This document shows positions 45,601 through 51,951 of a stretch of DNA of 64,000 nt, one piece after another; the stretch's first letter is position 1; the number at the start of each line of letters is the position of its first letter. The position numbers and the translations under genes are program-made. This DNA comes from Chionis minor. Its lineage: Eukaryota; Chordata; Aves; Charadriiformes; Chionididae. The notes below the pieces were generated by a model. The model saw only the letters and a list, made by a program, of their open reading frames with translations. It searched no databases and was not told where the DNA came from. Where the stretch lies: the NCBI GenBank assembly GCA_013398295.1, contig VZSF01003935.1, forward strand, positions 383,030 to 447,029. Direction: 5' to 3'.

Positions 45601-47664
45601 TTAGCTGGCCTAGAAGTCAGCTGGACAATACTAAACTTTTATGAAAAATGAATATACTTACTGCTATTGAAAAACAGTCTTCTCTGAAACTTTATTCATG
45701 TGGCTAGAACAGAAATTTTAAAACATTTGGTTTCTAAGACTGACAATCCAATCACTATATAGGCTGCTGGTCATGGAGTCCTCAATGGGAGAGGTACAGG
45801 TGCTCAAGGTGGTCAGATGTCTTAGGTAAGCACCACTGAATTTGAGAAGTTTTGCTAGCCCAGATTTAAGAGGAAGCTGGAGGAACTACAAAATACAACA
45901 CCAGGATGGGCAGAGCCATCTCTCAGGGCTGAGGCGCTGAGGGATGCACATTTGGAGAGGCCGGGAGGAGAAAGGGCAGCCTTTCTGCTTATCAAGAACC
46001 TACAGACATTAGCAAATGCTTTGGGTTTAAGAGCCCATGATGCCTCTCAACCTGAGTGACTGAACAGAACTGAGCAACAACAAGCAAATGAGACAACAAA
46101 GCAAGAAAGAGGAAGATAGCACATCAACCTCGCTTGCTAGCAATGTACTGACACTGTCAGCTCCCCATCAAAACTACAGGTTTTTAACACATACAGTGAT
46201 GAAGAGTTACTCCTGTTCAGGGGCTGGAGACATCTCAGTGCTGGTCATCAAAACCTCTAATCACAGATGACAGGTTGGCAGAGACCTCCAGAGGTCTCTG
46301 GCCCAGCCTTCTGCTCCAAGCAGGGATAACCGCAGAGTCAGGTCATGTTGCTCAAGGCCTTGCCCAGTCAACCTCAGAAAATCTTCAAGGACAGAGATCC
46401 CATCACCTTCCTGGGCCCTGCCCCAGAGCACAAACACCCTCCTTGTGAGGAATCTTCCCCACATCCAGCTGGACTCTCCCTTGGTGCAGACTGTGCCGGC
46501 TGGCTCTCCCCGCTCCGCTGGGCACTCCTGATGAGAGCCTGGCTCCAGGTCCTCTGCCAGTCCACCACGGAGAGCCCTCTTCAGCCTTCTCGTCCCCTGA
46601 CTAAAAAACACCCAGTTCCACCAGCCTCTCCTAGCTCATGTGTCTTTTCAGATTTTCCTCCATTTTTCCTGCCTAAAGTCTGTATTTATTCCTTGCAGCA
46701 CTCGGGTCATGCAGACACTCACTGTGTCTCCATAAATCCTAGTAGTTTCTTAATTGTCCCTTAATTGCTTCATAGGCTACAGGTGTCAGTCCACGAGCAC
46801 TGGGCACGTACACATTCACAGGACCCTGAAGAGACACAGCACAGCAGCTCAGGCAAACCACAACCACAGAGACACTAACGTGGCAAAGAGACACAGAAGA
46901 GGGATTTGAAAGGTATGCCAGCAGCCAAGTAATGAGAGATTACTTCTTTCAACAAACACAAGATCCTCAGGTGGGACTGAGTTATGATTGAGGAGACAAG
47001 AAGCTCCTCTTATTTCCACTCGGGACACAATTTCTGATTTCAGCTCTCTGTGCAGGACTCAGATTAGTCTTCAGCTCGGCAAATCTCCTGGGCAGCAAGT
47101 GAGCTTCTTCTGCGTCTCCTGCTTTTAGGAGGAGTGGTGGAAAATGCACGGGGAAATGACAGTACGAGCCATCCTCCTCCCTCAGCACAGGTTAGAAAAA
47201 AGCACAGGGCTCTGTTTTTCCCAGTGCACCTTCGGTGAGCGCTGGCATCGCTGCCTTGTCCCTTCCCCCTTTCAACTCACCCAGCCGACCAGCTCCCTGC
47301 TGTCTCAGAGCCCACAATTTACCATCAGTCCTTAATCTTCTCTTTGGGACCAACAACACACTGTAAGTGCAACATCTTTTTAGGTAACAATTGATAAGGT
47401 AGGTAAGAACAAACAAGGAAATAGCGAGCAGGACCTAGACAAAAGCAATGGTACATCCTGCAGTGCTTCCTGTCATCTAACCGCTGAAAATACAAAAAAC
47501 CAACCCAAACACTTCTTTTGTCTGGGGCGTAACAGCCGTGTGAAAATAAACATATGGAAAAAATGAAAATGTAATTCAAAAACACAGAAAAGAATGTAAA
47601 ACTTACCCGGCTCTAACTTGATTATTTTTACAGCAGCCAGTTCTCCTGTATGAAGATTTCTAGC
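561..47664 (-). CDS. MAP4K5: MAP4K5 (KHS/GCKR) kinase, 30 spliced coding exons, 5' partial
   Basis: Serine/threonine kinase of the Ste20/GCK group; the family acts in the cytoplasm upstream of MAP3Ks in JNK signalling and binds SH3 adaptors such as Crk. Thirty exons on the minus strand join in phase to 2481 nt, 826 residues plus stop. Order: kinase domain without its glycine loop (window residues 1 to about 237), acidic and proline-rich linker (about 238-474), CNH domain (about 475-826). Visible motifs: AAVKIIK with the catalytic lysine, MHRDIK, DFGVAAK, MAPEV, and the family C-terminus LAGHENSY. As I recall them, MAP4K5 rather than MAP4K3 is indicated by [25 protein letters not shown] and [15 protein letters not shown]. 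Human MAP4K5 is about 846 residues, with about 36 before the first visible exon, so the size fits allowing for a 19-residue extension here. The start exon is not seen. No frameshift or internal stop was found, so the gene looks intact. Confidence 0.95.
1597..1858 (+). mobile_element. CR1 LINE 3' fragment
   Basis: Avian CR1 3' end: fragments such as gaggcactggaacaggttgc, cccagagaggttgttgag and ggtcccttccaacc, ending near ttctatgattctg. It is 5'-truncated, as CR1 copies usually are. The short frame [20 protein letters not shown] is the usual remnant reading of this region, not a host gene. Confidence 0.9.
2808..2831. repeat. perfect palindrome, 11-bp arms, 2-nt centre
   Basis: tgccccagtct and agactggggca flank gg. 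It could extrude as a small cruciform or bind a dimeric protein; no known function. Intronic. Confidence 0.85.
3385..3440 (-). CDS. MAP4K5: MAP4K5 CNH exon, penultimate
   Basis: Encodes [18 protein letters not shown] and two bases of Arg (residues 780-797). Acceptor tttctacag, donor GTAATC. Confidence 0.93.
4168..4238 (-). CDS. MAP4K5: MAP4K5 CNH exon
   Basis: Encodes (V)[19 protein letters not shown] then KSDE (residues 756-779), almost invariant in MAP4K3/5. Acceptor ccttggcag, donor GTGAGT. Confidence 0.93.
5526..5562. repeat. inverted repeat, 11-bp perfect stem, 15-nt loop
   Basis: aggctgctgtc at 5526-5536 pairs with gacagcagcct at 5552-5562. It is too short for a typical microRNA precursor. 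Intronic. Confidence 0.8.
6011..6103 (-). CDS. MAP4K5: MAP4K5 CNH exon
   Basis: Encodes (K)[19 protein letters not shown] then [11 protein letters not shown] and one base of Val (residues 725-755). DFCIES has Cys where I recall Arg (MAP4K5) or Gln (MAP4K3). Acceptor ttcttgag, donor GTAAGT. Confidence 0.93.
6787..6855 (-). CDS. MAP4K5: MAP4K5 CNH exon
   Basis: Encodes (G)[19 protein letters not shown] then CLD and one base of Lys (residues 702-724). HVTQLERDT is conserved in the family. Acceptor ttccacaag, donor GTAAGT. Confidence 0.93.
7812..7989 (-). CDS. MAP4K5: MAP4K5 CNH exon (second-longest coding exon in window)
   Basis: Encodes [20 protein letters not shown], then [20 protein letters not shown] and [19 protein letters not shown] plus one base of Gly (residues 643-701). 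This is the clearest paralogue-specific exon: FDFPLPSPL and [13 protein letters not shown] are MAP4K5, not MAP4K3. Acceptor ttttttccag, donor GTAAGA. Confidence 0.95.
8383..8486 (-). CDS. MAP4K5: MAP4K5 CNH exon
   Basis: Encodes (V)[19 protein letters not shown] then [15 protein letters not shown] (residues 608-642), strongly conserved in MAP4K3/5. Acceptor ttatatag, donor GTAAGT. Confidence 0.93.
8919..8943 (+). repeat. G-quadruplex motif (G3T3G4T3G3T4G5)
   Basis: Four G runs of at least three separated by T3, T3 and T4, followed by a T tract. It meets the canonical four-run pattern on the plus strand, which is the template strand for MAP4K5. Confidence 0.8.
9826..9884 (-). CDS. MAP4K5: MAP4K5 CNH exon
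   Basis: Encodes (R)[19 protein letters not shown] and one base of Val (residues 588-607). Acceptor tttttccag, donor GTGAGT. Confidence 0.93.
10021..10135 (-). CDS. MAP4K5: MAP4K5 CNH exon
   Basis: Encodes (G)[19 protein letters not shown] then [18 protein letters not shown] and two bases of Arg (residues 550-587). Near-identical to MAP4K5 as I know it. Acceptor ctcttacag; donor GTACAA is weak. Confidence 0.92.
11198..11258 (-). CDS. MAP4K5: MAP4K5 CNH exon
   Basis: Encodes [20 protein letters not shown] and one base of Gly (residues 530-549). Acceptor tcttcag, donor GTACGT. The junction reads LSGK, as in MAP4K3, lacking the Glu I recall in human MAP4K5 (LSEGK). Confidence 0.92.
14321..14355 (-). 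promoter_or_regulatory. candidate CTCF site pair
   Basis: The reverse complement of 14343-14355 is CCACTAGATGGCA, which fits the CTCF core CCASYAGRKGGCR at every position. A weaker copy (agcatccagtgg, 14321-14332) lies 23 bp away in the same orientation. Binding is inferred from the motif only. Confidence 0.5.
14629..14708 (-). CDS. MAP4K5: MAP4K5 CNH exon
   Basis: Encodes (D)[19 protein letters not shown] then HEATMEQ (residues 503-529). [13 protein letters not shown] is a hallmark CNH strand pair. Acceptor atttttag, donor GTGATT. Only 90 nt of intron separate it from the preceding exon. Confidence 0.93.
14799..14883 (-). CDS. MAP4K5: MAP4K5 exon, start of CNH domain
   Basis: Encodes [20 protein letters not shown] then SWIHPDTK and one base of Asp (residues 475-502). 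This begins the citron-homology domain, a WD-like fold used for protein contacts. The ATG is internal, not a translation start. Acceptor gtttttcag, donor GTAAAG. Confidence 0.93.
15525..15566 (-). CDS. MAP4K5: MAP4K5 micro-exon before CNH domain
   Basis: Encodes [14 protein letters not shown] (residues 461-474), 42 nt, phase 0 at both ends, so skipping would keep the frame. Acceptor tcccacag, donor GTAAGA. Confidence 0.92.
15668..15765 (-). CDS. MAP4K5: MAP4K5 linker exon
   Basis: Encodes (G)[19 protein letters not shown] then [13 protein letters not shown] (residues 428-460). NGDG and PQLPRKKxKRDFP are conserved with human MAP4K5. Second proline/basic motif of the linker. Acceptor cttttcag, donor GTAAGT. 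Confidence 0.92.
16280..16490 (-). CDS. MAP4K5: MAP4K5 linker exon, extended at its 3' end
   Basis: Encodes [20 protein letters not shown], then [20 protein letters not shown] and [12 protein letters not shown], followed by [18 protein letters not shown] (residues 358-427). The last 19 codons (16280-16336) have no counterpart in the human protein as I recall it (there SSIG joins NGDG). The position matching that shorter junction (16336/16337) has a GC dinucleotide instead of GT, while AG|GTAAAT at 16280 is a strong donor and keeps the frame. Acceptor tgttgcag. A GC-AG alternative ending at 16337 cannot be excluded. Confidence 0.85.
16934..16976 (-). CDS. MAP4K5: MAP4K5 proline-rich exon
   Basis: Encodes (K)[14 protein letters not shown] (residues 343-357). 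PPPLPPKP across the exon junction is an SH3-binding-type motif; MAP4K family members bind Crk-type adaptors through such segments. Acceptor cattgcag, donor GTAAGA. Confidence 0.9.
16977..20625 (-). other. MAP4K5 intron (3.6 kb)
   Basis: Contains a CRE/CCAAT/E-box cluster at 17970-18000, a G-rich purine run near 18221-18242 and a C run near 19099-19110. A 180-residue plus-strand ORF at 19084-19626 is the longest in the window but resembles no family and is probably chance. Confidence 0.7.
17970..18000. promoter_or_regulatory. candidate CRE, CCAAT and E-box cluster
   Basis: A CACGTG E-box (17970-17975), a CCAAT box (17985-17989) and a full palindromic cAMP-response element TGACGTCA (17993-18000) lie within 31 bp. 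Such spacing is typical of CREB/NF-Y promoters or enhancers. There is no CpG island around it, so an intronic enhancer is as likely as a promoter. Confidence 0.4.
20626..20690 (-). CDS. MAP4K5: MAP4K5 linker exon, divergent
   Basis: Encodes [20 protein letters not shown] then S and two bases of Lys (residues 322-342). Only WNPFVDG is clearly conserved; the first half differs from the mammalian protein I recall. The acceptor at atcttcag was chosen because the nearer gtggcag would break the frame. Donor GTAAGT. Confidence 0.85.
20691..22814 (-). other. MAP4K5 introns 20691-21715 and 21775-22814
   Basis: Unique sequence flanking the 21716-21774 exon; nothing recognisable. Confidence 0.7.
21716..21774 (-). 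CDS. MAP4K5: MAP4K5 linker exon
   Basis: Encodes (F)[19 protein letters not shown] (residues 302-321), one of the best MAP4K5-specific signatures. Acceptor gttttgtag, donor GTAAGG. Confidence 0.93.
22815..22893 (-). CDS. MAP4K5: MAP4K5 linker exon
   Basis: Encodes [20 protein letters not shown] then TASEIN and one base of Phe (residues 276-301), a basic linker segment very close to human MAP4K5 as I recall it. Acceptor cccttgcag, donor GTAAGT. Confidence 0.92.
23234..23347 (-). CDS. MAP4K5: MAP4K5 exon, acidic segment after kinase domain
   Basis: Encodes [20 protein letters not shown], then [18 protein letters not shown] (residues 238-275), phase 0 at both ends. The run of Asp codons (plus strand atcatcatcatc) makes an acidic patch. 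Acceptor gttctag, donor GTGAGA. Confidence 0.92.
23975..24056 (-). CDS. MAP4K5: MAP4K5 exon, end of kinase domain
   Basis: Encodes (W)[19 protein letters not shown] then PTADRLLS (residues 210-237). KNPKKRPTA carries the conserved arginine of subdomain XI and closes the kinase domain. FVKIALTKN fits MAP4K5 better than MAP4K3 (FVKMALTKN). Acceptor tgttcaag, donor GTAAGT. Confidence 0.93.
25377..25439 (-). CDS. MAP4K5: MAP4K5 exon, kinase C-lobe
   Basis: Encodes (R)[20 protein letters not shown] and two bases of Trp (residues 189-209). Acceptor cctttag, donor GTAGGT. Family-typical SNFQPPKLK segment. Confidence 0.92.
25919..26050 (-). CDS. MAP4K5: MAP4K5 exon with APE motif
   Basis: Encodes (W)[19 protein letters not shown] then [24 protein letters not shown] and two bases of Arg (residues 145-188). 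It contains the APE motif and DIWAVGI of the F helix. EKNGG indicates MAP4K5; AELQ resembles MAP4K3, whereas I recall GELQ in human MAP4K5. The acceptor is cttttaaag. The donor AG|GTCTGC is unusual but is the only phase-compatible choice. Confidence 0.93.
26992..27064 (-). CDS. MAP4K5: MAP4K5 exon with DFG and activation loop
   Basis: Encodes (A)[18 protein letters not shown] then IGTPY and two bases of Trp (residues 121-144). DFG binds magnesium; [11 protein letters not shown] is the activation segment with the phosphorylatable Ser/Thr of GCK kinases. Acceptor gttttctag, donor GTAATA. Confidence 0.93.
27961..28118 (-). mobile_element. CR1 LINE 3' fragment, reverse orientation
   Basis: The plus strand begins with repeated atagaatc units (the CR1 3' terminal repeats) followed by ggttggaagagaccttcaag, ctcagcaccacgtctgcc and ttttaaatacctccaggg. 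This is the reverse complement of the CR1 3' UTR. Confidence 0.92.
28954..28996 (-). CDS. MAP4K5: MAP4K5 exon, second half of catalytic loop
   Basis: Encodes [14 protein letters not shown] and one base of Ala (residues 107-120). The Asn of GAN is the metal-binding residue of the HRDxKxxN signature. Acceptor gttttag, donor GTAAGT. Only 94 nt of intron separate it from the HRD exon. Confidence 0.93.
29091..29138 (-). CDS. MAP4K5: MAP4K5 exon with HRD catalytic loop
   Basis: Encodes [16 protein letters not shown] (residues 91-106) in exactly 48 nt. HRD is the catalytic-loop motif with the proton-acceptor aspartate. Acceptor atttccag, donor GTAACT. The catalytic loop is split here, the GAN part starting the next exon. 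Confidence 0.93.
29721..29760. repeat. 20-bp tandem duplication
   Basis: Two adjacent 20-bp units sharing gatgaaagagaatt-type sequence (first unit aaaatgaaagagaattttac) with a few differences. Intronic. Confidence 0.8.
30387..30442 (-). CDS. MAP4K5: MAP4K5 exon, kinase alpha-E region
   Basis: Encodes (V)[18 protein letters not shown] (residues 72-90). Acceptor gttttcag, donor GTACTG. Phase 0 to the next exon. Confidence 0.92.
31210..31906 (+). mobile_element. CR1 LINE, 5'-truncated, about 0.7 kb
   Basis: Long CR1 3' segment: tggtggccaacaggatgccc, gtgtccttgtggccaagaag, tatgaggaaaggctgaggga, cagtggtgcccagtgacagg and acacgaggaggaacttcttt. It includes the end of ORF2 and the 3' UTR. The frames here ([11 protein letters not shown] and similar) are CR1 remnants with stops. 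Confidence 0.93.
32277..32341 (-). CDS. MAP4K5: MAP4K5 exon, kinase hinge
   Basis: Encodes (S)[21 protein letters not shown] and one base of Val (residues 50-71), the hinge [10 protein letters not shown] of GCK kinases. Acceptor cttgatag; donor GTACTT is weaker than consensus but is the only one in phase. Confidence 0.92.
32342..33482 (-). other. MAP4K5 intron (1.1 kb)
   Basis: Unique A/T-rich sequence with a poly-T run at about 33349-33365. Confidence 0.7.
33483..33573 (-). CDS. MAP4K5: MAP4K5 exon, kinase alpha-C helix region
   Basis: Encodes (G)[17 protein letters not shown] followed by [12 protein letters not shown] and two bases of Ser (residues 20-49). The QQEI glutamate is the alpha-C partner of the catalytic lysine. 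Acceptor tttttcag, donor GTAAAC. Near-identical to the family as I know it. Confidence 0.93.
34854..35440 (-). mobile_element. older CR1 fragment, reverse orientation, split by a later CR1
   Basis: Left part 34854-34945 runs from the CR1 terminal repeats (atcacaga units) through ggttggaagagacctttaag to caaacccaccactaaa. Right part from about 35391 resumes with ccacgtccctcagcaccacg and ttttaaatacctccaggg. The 27961-28118 copy has these two halves directly joined, which shows the interruption. Confidence 0.85.
34946..35390 (+). mobile_element. younger CR1 nested inside the reverse CR1
   Basis: Plus-strand CR1 3' segment: tatgaggaaaggctgaggga, cagtggtgcccagtgacagg, acacgaggaggaacttcttt, ending ggggattctgtgaa. 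Very similar to the 31210-31906 copy. No clear target-site duplication; at most the shared aaa at the junctions. Confidence 0.88.
36840..37620 (+). repeat. purine-rich (A/G) stretch
   Basis: Long stretch dominated by A and G on the plus strand (gaaag, ggaga, aaaagg words), with a poly-A run at about 37491-37508. A strong strand asymmetry rather than a defined repeat; polypyrimidine on the MAP4K5 sense strand. Confidence 0.5.
37962..38081 (+). pseudogene. 5S rRNA-derived sequence (decayed 5S copy or 5S-headed SINE)
   Basis: 37983-38026 follows vertebrate 5S rRNA closely: 42 aligned positions from GATCTCGTCTGATC to GGGCCTGGT, about 33 identical by my count, including agaagctaagca (internal promoter box A) and ggcctggt. 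Further downstream, caggagacc matches the GGGAGACC after box C, with about 15 extra bases in between. Differences are mostly C/G to T/A. Either a 5S pseudogene or the head of an amniote 5S-derived SINE (AmnSINE1-like); not a working gene. Confidence 0.75.
43975..44060. other. small GC/CpG-rich patch
   Basis: About eight CpGs in some 90 bp (cgccgcctcc, cccgcccccggctc) in otherwise A/T-rich intron. On the minus strand it follows a donor-like TTTAG|GTGAGAG at 44061/44060. Too small for a standard CpG island. Confidence 0.5.
45361..45388 (+). repeat. poly-A followed by (ga)n
   Basis: About 19 A then gagagagaga. Simple sequence. Confidence 0.9.
46261..46650 (-). mobile_element. CR1 LINE fragment, diverged, reverse orientation
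   Basis: The plus strand reads as the reverse complement of CR1: aggttggcagagacctccag, caagcagggataaccgcaga, ttgctcaaggccttgcccag, aaatcttcaaggacagagat and later cagcctctcctagctcatgt. More diverged than the other copies, so probably older. The ORFs here (116 and 139 residues) are CR1 shadows. Confidence 0.85.
47607..47664 (-). CDS. MAP4K5: MAP4K5 exon with catalytic lysine (first visible exon)
   Basis: Encodes [19 protein letters not shown] plus one base of the next Gly (window residues 1-19). AAVK carries the ATP-contacting lysine of subdomain II. The acceptor is ttatttcag before GCTAGA and the donor is GTAAGT. It begins in phase 0, matching a missing upstream exon that ends in the VYK of the glycine-rich loop. 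Separated from the next exon by a 14 kb intron. Confidence 0.93.
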
Positions 47665-50600
47665 CTGAAATAAGAGAGTTAAGACATATTTAATCATACT
47701 GCAAAGGCATCTCAGAGTCTTACAAACTGATAAGATACACTACAATGTCACGTGTTACAAATATGGTACAATGCAATTAGCTGAGAGCAACCTGGGTGAG
47801 GATTATCTGGTTTTGGTATCAGCGCAGCGTCAACCTAGTTGGAGTTGCGAAGCCTTACTGGCAGTTCCTCTTGAGACTCTGAAAAACCCCAGCTATCTGC
47901 CAGCAAATGAGAGTTCGTGCCTCTCAAACACCATTTTTAAGGGTTGTTGAAACAGAAATGTCTGCCATCCGTGCTCGCTGGGCTGGTACAAAAGCCCTGT
48001 GCTGCAACACCAGCTGTCGGAGCACGGAGCGTGCAGTGCTCAACCACCCATCCCATGGTGCTCTGACAGCGTGGTGGAGGGGCAGGGAGAAGCACGGCAA
48101 GGACAAGATGCAGCTCCTTGAGAACAGCTTAACTCCCAAAACAAACTCCTTCCAGCAGACCCTGGCAGAGGCAAGTGGTCCCTGTGACCCTCCAGAAGAA
48201 GATGGGTTAGGGAGTTCCAATTAACCCTTTACAACTGTCCTCTCTGGGTACGCCGTAACCTTCACATGGAGAATTCAGCGCTGGAGCTAAATGCTACAGG
48301 AACCTCAGATACAGAAAGTTTTAAGAGGGGATTTCATTAACACTGTTAACTCTAGTTAACATCACCAGAGCTAAGCTATATTATTTTTGACATGCAACCT
48401 GATCTAATTAGGCACTGTGGCATTCCCCTTTTGCTGATCATCCAAAAAGTTACAGGAATCTAAAGCCAACTGTTTCGTTCTTATCCTAACAAATATGCAG
48501 TCTCTTCTCAACATATGAAATCTGGTTAAGAGATAGATTATAGAAAATCCAGGGAAAATGGCTTAGACGGGCAGATTTGGGCACAAGATGAGGATGCAAA
48601 GCATCCCCACGGACTGAACTGAAGGAAGCTACTACAGAACAAAATACTCTTCTCTTGTATGTGGACAAGAAGTGTTCATTTAACAACAGGTAGAACAAGA
48701 GCTTGAAAGATGAACCCCTCAGTTTTGTCAACACTTGAATCAAGCTTCCCAATTGGGAAAGGCTTTCCAGCCAGGCTGAAAAAAACCCCAACAAAACCAA
48801 CCAACAATAATTGGCCTTTCAAAGTTCTGTAGCGCTCAGCCAAGAGATGGGTATCAAAATGCATGCCAAGGACACAAATATGACTCAAGTCAAAGAGAAC
48901 CTGAACAACCGTACAACAAAATCAAACATCAGAAGCCAACAGACCAAATCACTGAACACACAAACAGGCAGTTATCTGCTAACCACAAAGGAAACCTTTA
49001 CCACTTCTGAAAGTACCTTCCTGCCAGAGGTGTTTTTAGATCACAGGAAAATCATTGCTATCCTTCAGCGTCCAGAAGGAGCATGTGTTCAAGCATGGAC
49101 AAAGGATGAGCACCTCTCTGGTACTGTTAGACCTAACAATACCATTATGAAACACAGATGTTCCCATAAAAGACGAAGCACACACTATCTCGGAAAAGCC
49201 AGGGAACCTCCACTATCCACAAGCACCTAAGCTGTTCAGATAAAGGAGACTGCATGGCTTCCAGAAGATCAGCTTCACATCTGAAGTACAAAAAAGATCG
49301 TATTCCTTACAGATATTCCTTTTCCATACAAGCAGTAACTGCTACTGTCAGGCTGAAGCCTGAAGGAATGGCTGTAGTCTGCCAAAGGTCTTTGGGACAC
49401 AGACTGCTTGGCAGGGACTCGAAGGTTGAGGCCAGAGGAGATAACTTCAATTACTGGCTCTCAGCTCTCACACAGGATAGGCCACAGAGCGTCACCAAAT
49501 TGTGTCCTGCTGCTGTCCAATATTATCATTAAGTTCTCACATATAATCTATAGCCTGGACATGGACTAATTTGGGTTTCAACCAGCAAACTCTGTCTGCT
49601 GGAATGCAAAGCTCTCCACTGGGTTGGTATTTATGAACGAAACACATCAAGTTATCTGAGCCACTCACCCTCAGACCGGCTTTCTGGTCTTACAGTTTAA
49701 TCTTCCAACCAAACATATTCTCGAGTTGATGACACCAGGACCACACACACTACTTAACTCCCATTGTGCCAGCACCGAAGGCAAAAATACTGAGCATTCC
49801 CTGATCCCCAGCATCCTTGTTTGGATGCTCACAGATACAGGAACCGCATTAGAACTTCAGTCCAGACAGTCGTATTGCAAGCGTGCAGCAAGTTACCCAA
49901 ACTGCTTCCCAAGAGATGTCACCTGCCCGCAAATGCGATGATGGCTTTTGTTCCTTCATCTTGGATTGCACTAGCTTTACACGGGGACACACATCTCCCT
50001 CTGCTGTCACTCTTCTTTTTTAATCTTTTCTCCTCCACACCTTTCTACCAGCTGAAAACCTGATCAATAATGAATCACTGTTATCTTGCACATCATTAAA
50101 AATGTAGGAAGGCGAGGGCTGAAAACTGGTTCTCCCTAGTACACACCTAGATAAGAAAACTGTCAAATGAGGATTCCTCAAATCATTTTGAGGAATGTTA
50201 GTTAAAGAATTTCTCATTTCCTATGGGTGGCTACAGTTTGCACCGTTGTACTTTTTAAAAAAGGATTGTATAGTATCAAGGAAGTCACAGACAGGAATGC
50301 ACTACGTCAACACTGCTGGCTTTGTGAATCACACCTGAAATTGTACTACAAACTATATTTGACAAAAATATCAGTTCTCGGTAATTGCCCTGATCTGAAG
50401 AATTAGTCTATCAATTTGATCTATCAATTTGTCTTATTGATATACTACTTCACTAGAGGGGGGAAGGGGGAATTGAAGTAAAGCTAAGAAATTATAGTTC
50501 TCCTAGTCATCAGACATTTTTAAAACTTAACAGCGAAATATCTGCCTCCTTTCTGTCCCCTGAAATTTCCTCAGTATTTCAAGTCTTGATTCAAAATTAG

Positions 50601-51878
50601 ATGAAACAAACCAGAGGCCAGGGGAGCTGCTCTGCCCTGCACGCCAATTAATCCAGACCTGCCAATTAACAGGTATAGCTGCTCTTCAGTATCTCAGGAG
50701 CTGTTATTGACATAAGAAGTTACCACTTATATGCATTTATCACATAAAGATGATATATATATATCTCATGAACTTTGATGATCTCATCTGAATTCTAACA
50801 TTTCTAATATTTCAGTCTAATGAAAGATAAAAACTGTTAGATTTCTTCTTGTCCTTAATTCTGCTGGCCTGGATCCCTTCAATATGTAAGGAAGTCTCCT
50901 AATAACTCACCTTGACACTAAAGGCTGAAAGACTAAAGCTCAGGGTTAGCACAGCTCCCTCCCGCGCTGGAGCCCACATCCCCATCCGCAACGTGGTGCT
51001 CCAGTTCCCACACGACAGAAGTGGAGCCTGACTTCCCCGACAGATCAGGGAAATTGCCATTAAGACTTCCCCCAAGAGGAAGATGGAGCTTTTACTATCT
51101 GTTCGTATCAATCTTAACTTTATTTAATGAGATTCAAAAGCGAAAATTGTGTTCTGCATTACTCAGAATGAAAATTAAAACTGTAAGATTTTGGCAGGAG
51201 GACTGCAAAGCTCCAACAGAAAACTTGACCTCCACAAGAATGGAACTAGAACAAGGGTATATTTGAATGAGGTGAGCCACAGAGTCAAATTTATTTTGCT
51301 TAATGTCATATAGAGAGTATATTTACCGAGAAAGAAGAGCTAGGTAGCAGTCTTTTGGTCATCTCTTCTTCAGCTGTCCTACAGCCTGCTACAGGATGAG
51401 CGACAGCATCCCACTGAGCACAGCTCTTCCAGGATATTTTAGTAGCTAAATACTAACACTACAGAATATCACACAGCATCTGTGTTCAAAATAAAACAGA
51501 ACATTCCTCCTTTTTTGAGTATCCCACTGCAGAGCTGTAGCAACCTAGGAGGTTACATGTCACTAGTTTAATGTGACAGCACAACAATCATGACAATGTT
51601 TTCCCCCCAGCATATGTCAACACCAACCAATGCAACCCAGATTCCCCCGAGCATACACACAGCTGTACCAGAGAAGATTAAAGGTTCCTTTAAACCCATG
51701 GTCCTGCCTCAAACAGCAGATGCTTCAGAAAGTGGTTAAGAGCTGAGCAAACAAATGATGACACTGTCCTAACGCACTCTCCCAGCAACCGAACTGGGGT
51801 CTGCACGGTACCTGCTGCAACGAGGACTAGCTGCAGACGGAGCCTGCGTTAGGCTGTCAGTCCAGGAGCAACACATGT

Positions 51879-51951
51879 TCTTCCAACCTAGGCACCAGCG
51901 ACGCACCGTCTTTCAACCTAGGCACGAGCGACGCACCGTCTTCCAACCTAG
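51879..51951. repeat. 30-bp tandem repeat, about 2.4 copies
   Basis: The units starting near 51881, 51911 and 51941 share ttccaacctaggcac and gagcgacgcaccgtc with one or two changes. CpG-containing minisatellite-like array. Confidence 0.9.

Larger units (their letters stand above)
33574..47606 (-). other. MAP4K5 large intron (14 kb)
   Basis: Separates the two N-terminal kinase exons. Holds a nested CR1 pair (34854-35440), a 5S rRNA-derived sequence (37962-38081), a purine-rich stretch (about 36840-37620), a small GC/CpG-rich patch (43975-44060), a poly-A plus (ga)n run (45361-45388) and a CR1 (46261-46650). No exon of another gene was recognised. Confidence 0.75.

Noticed and set aside
46261..46764. 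ORFs of 116 and 139 residues on both strands
   Set aside because: Shadows of a diverged CR1 fragment.
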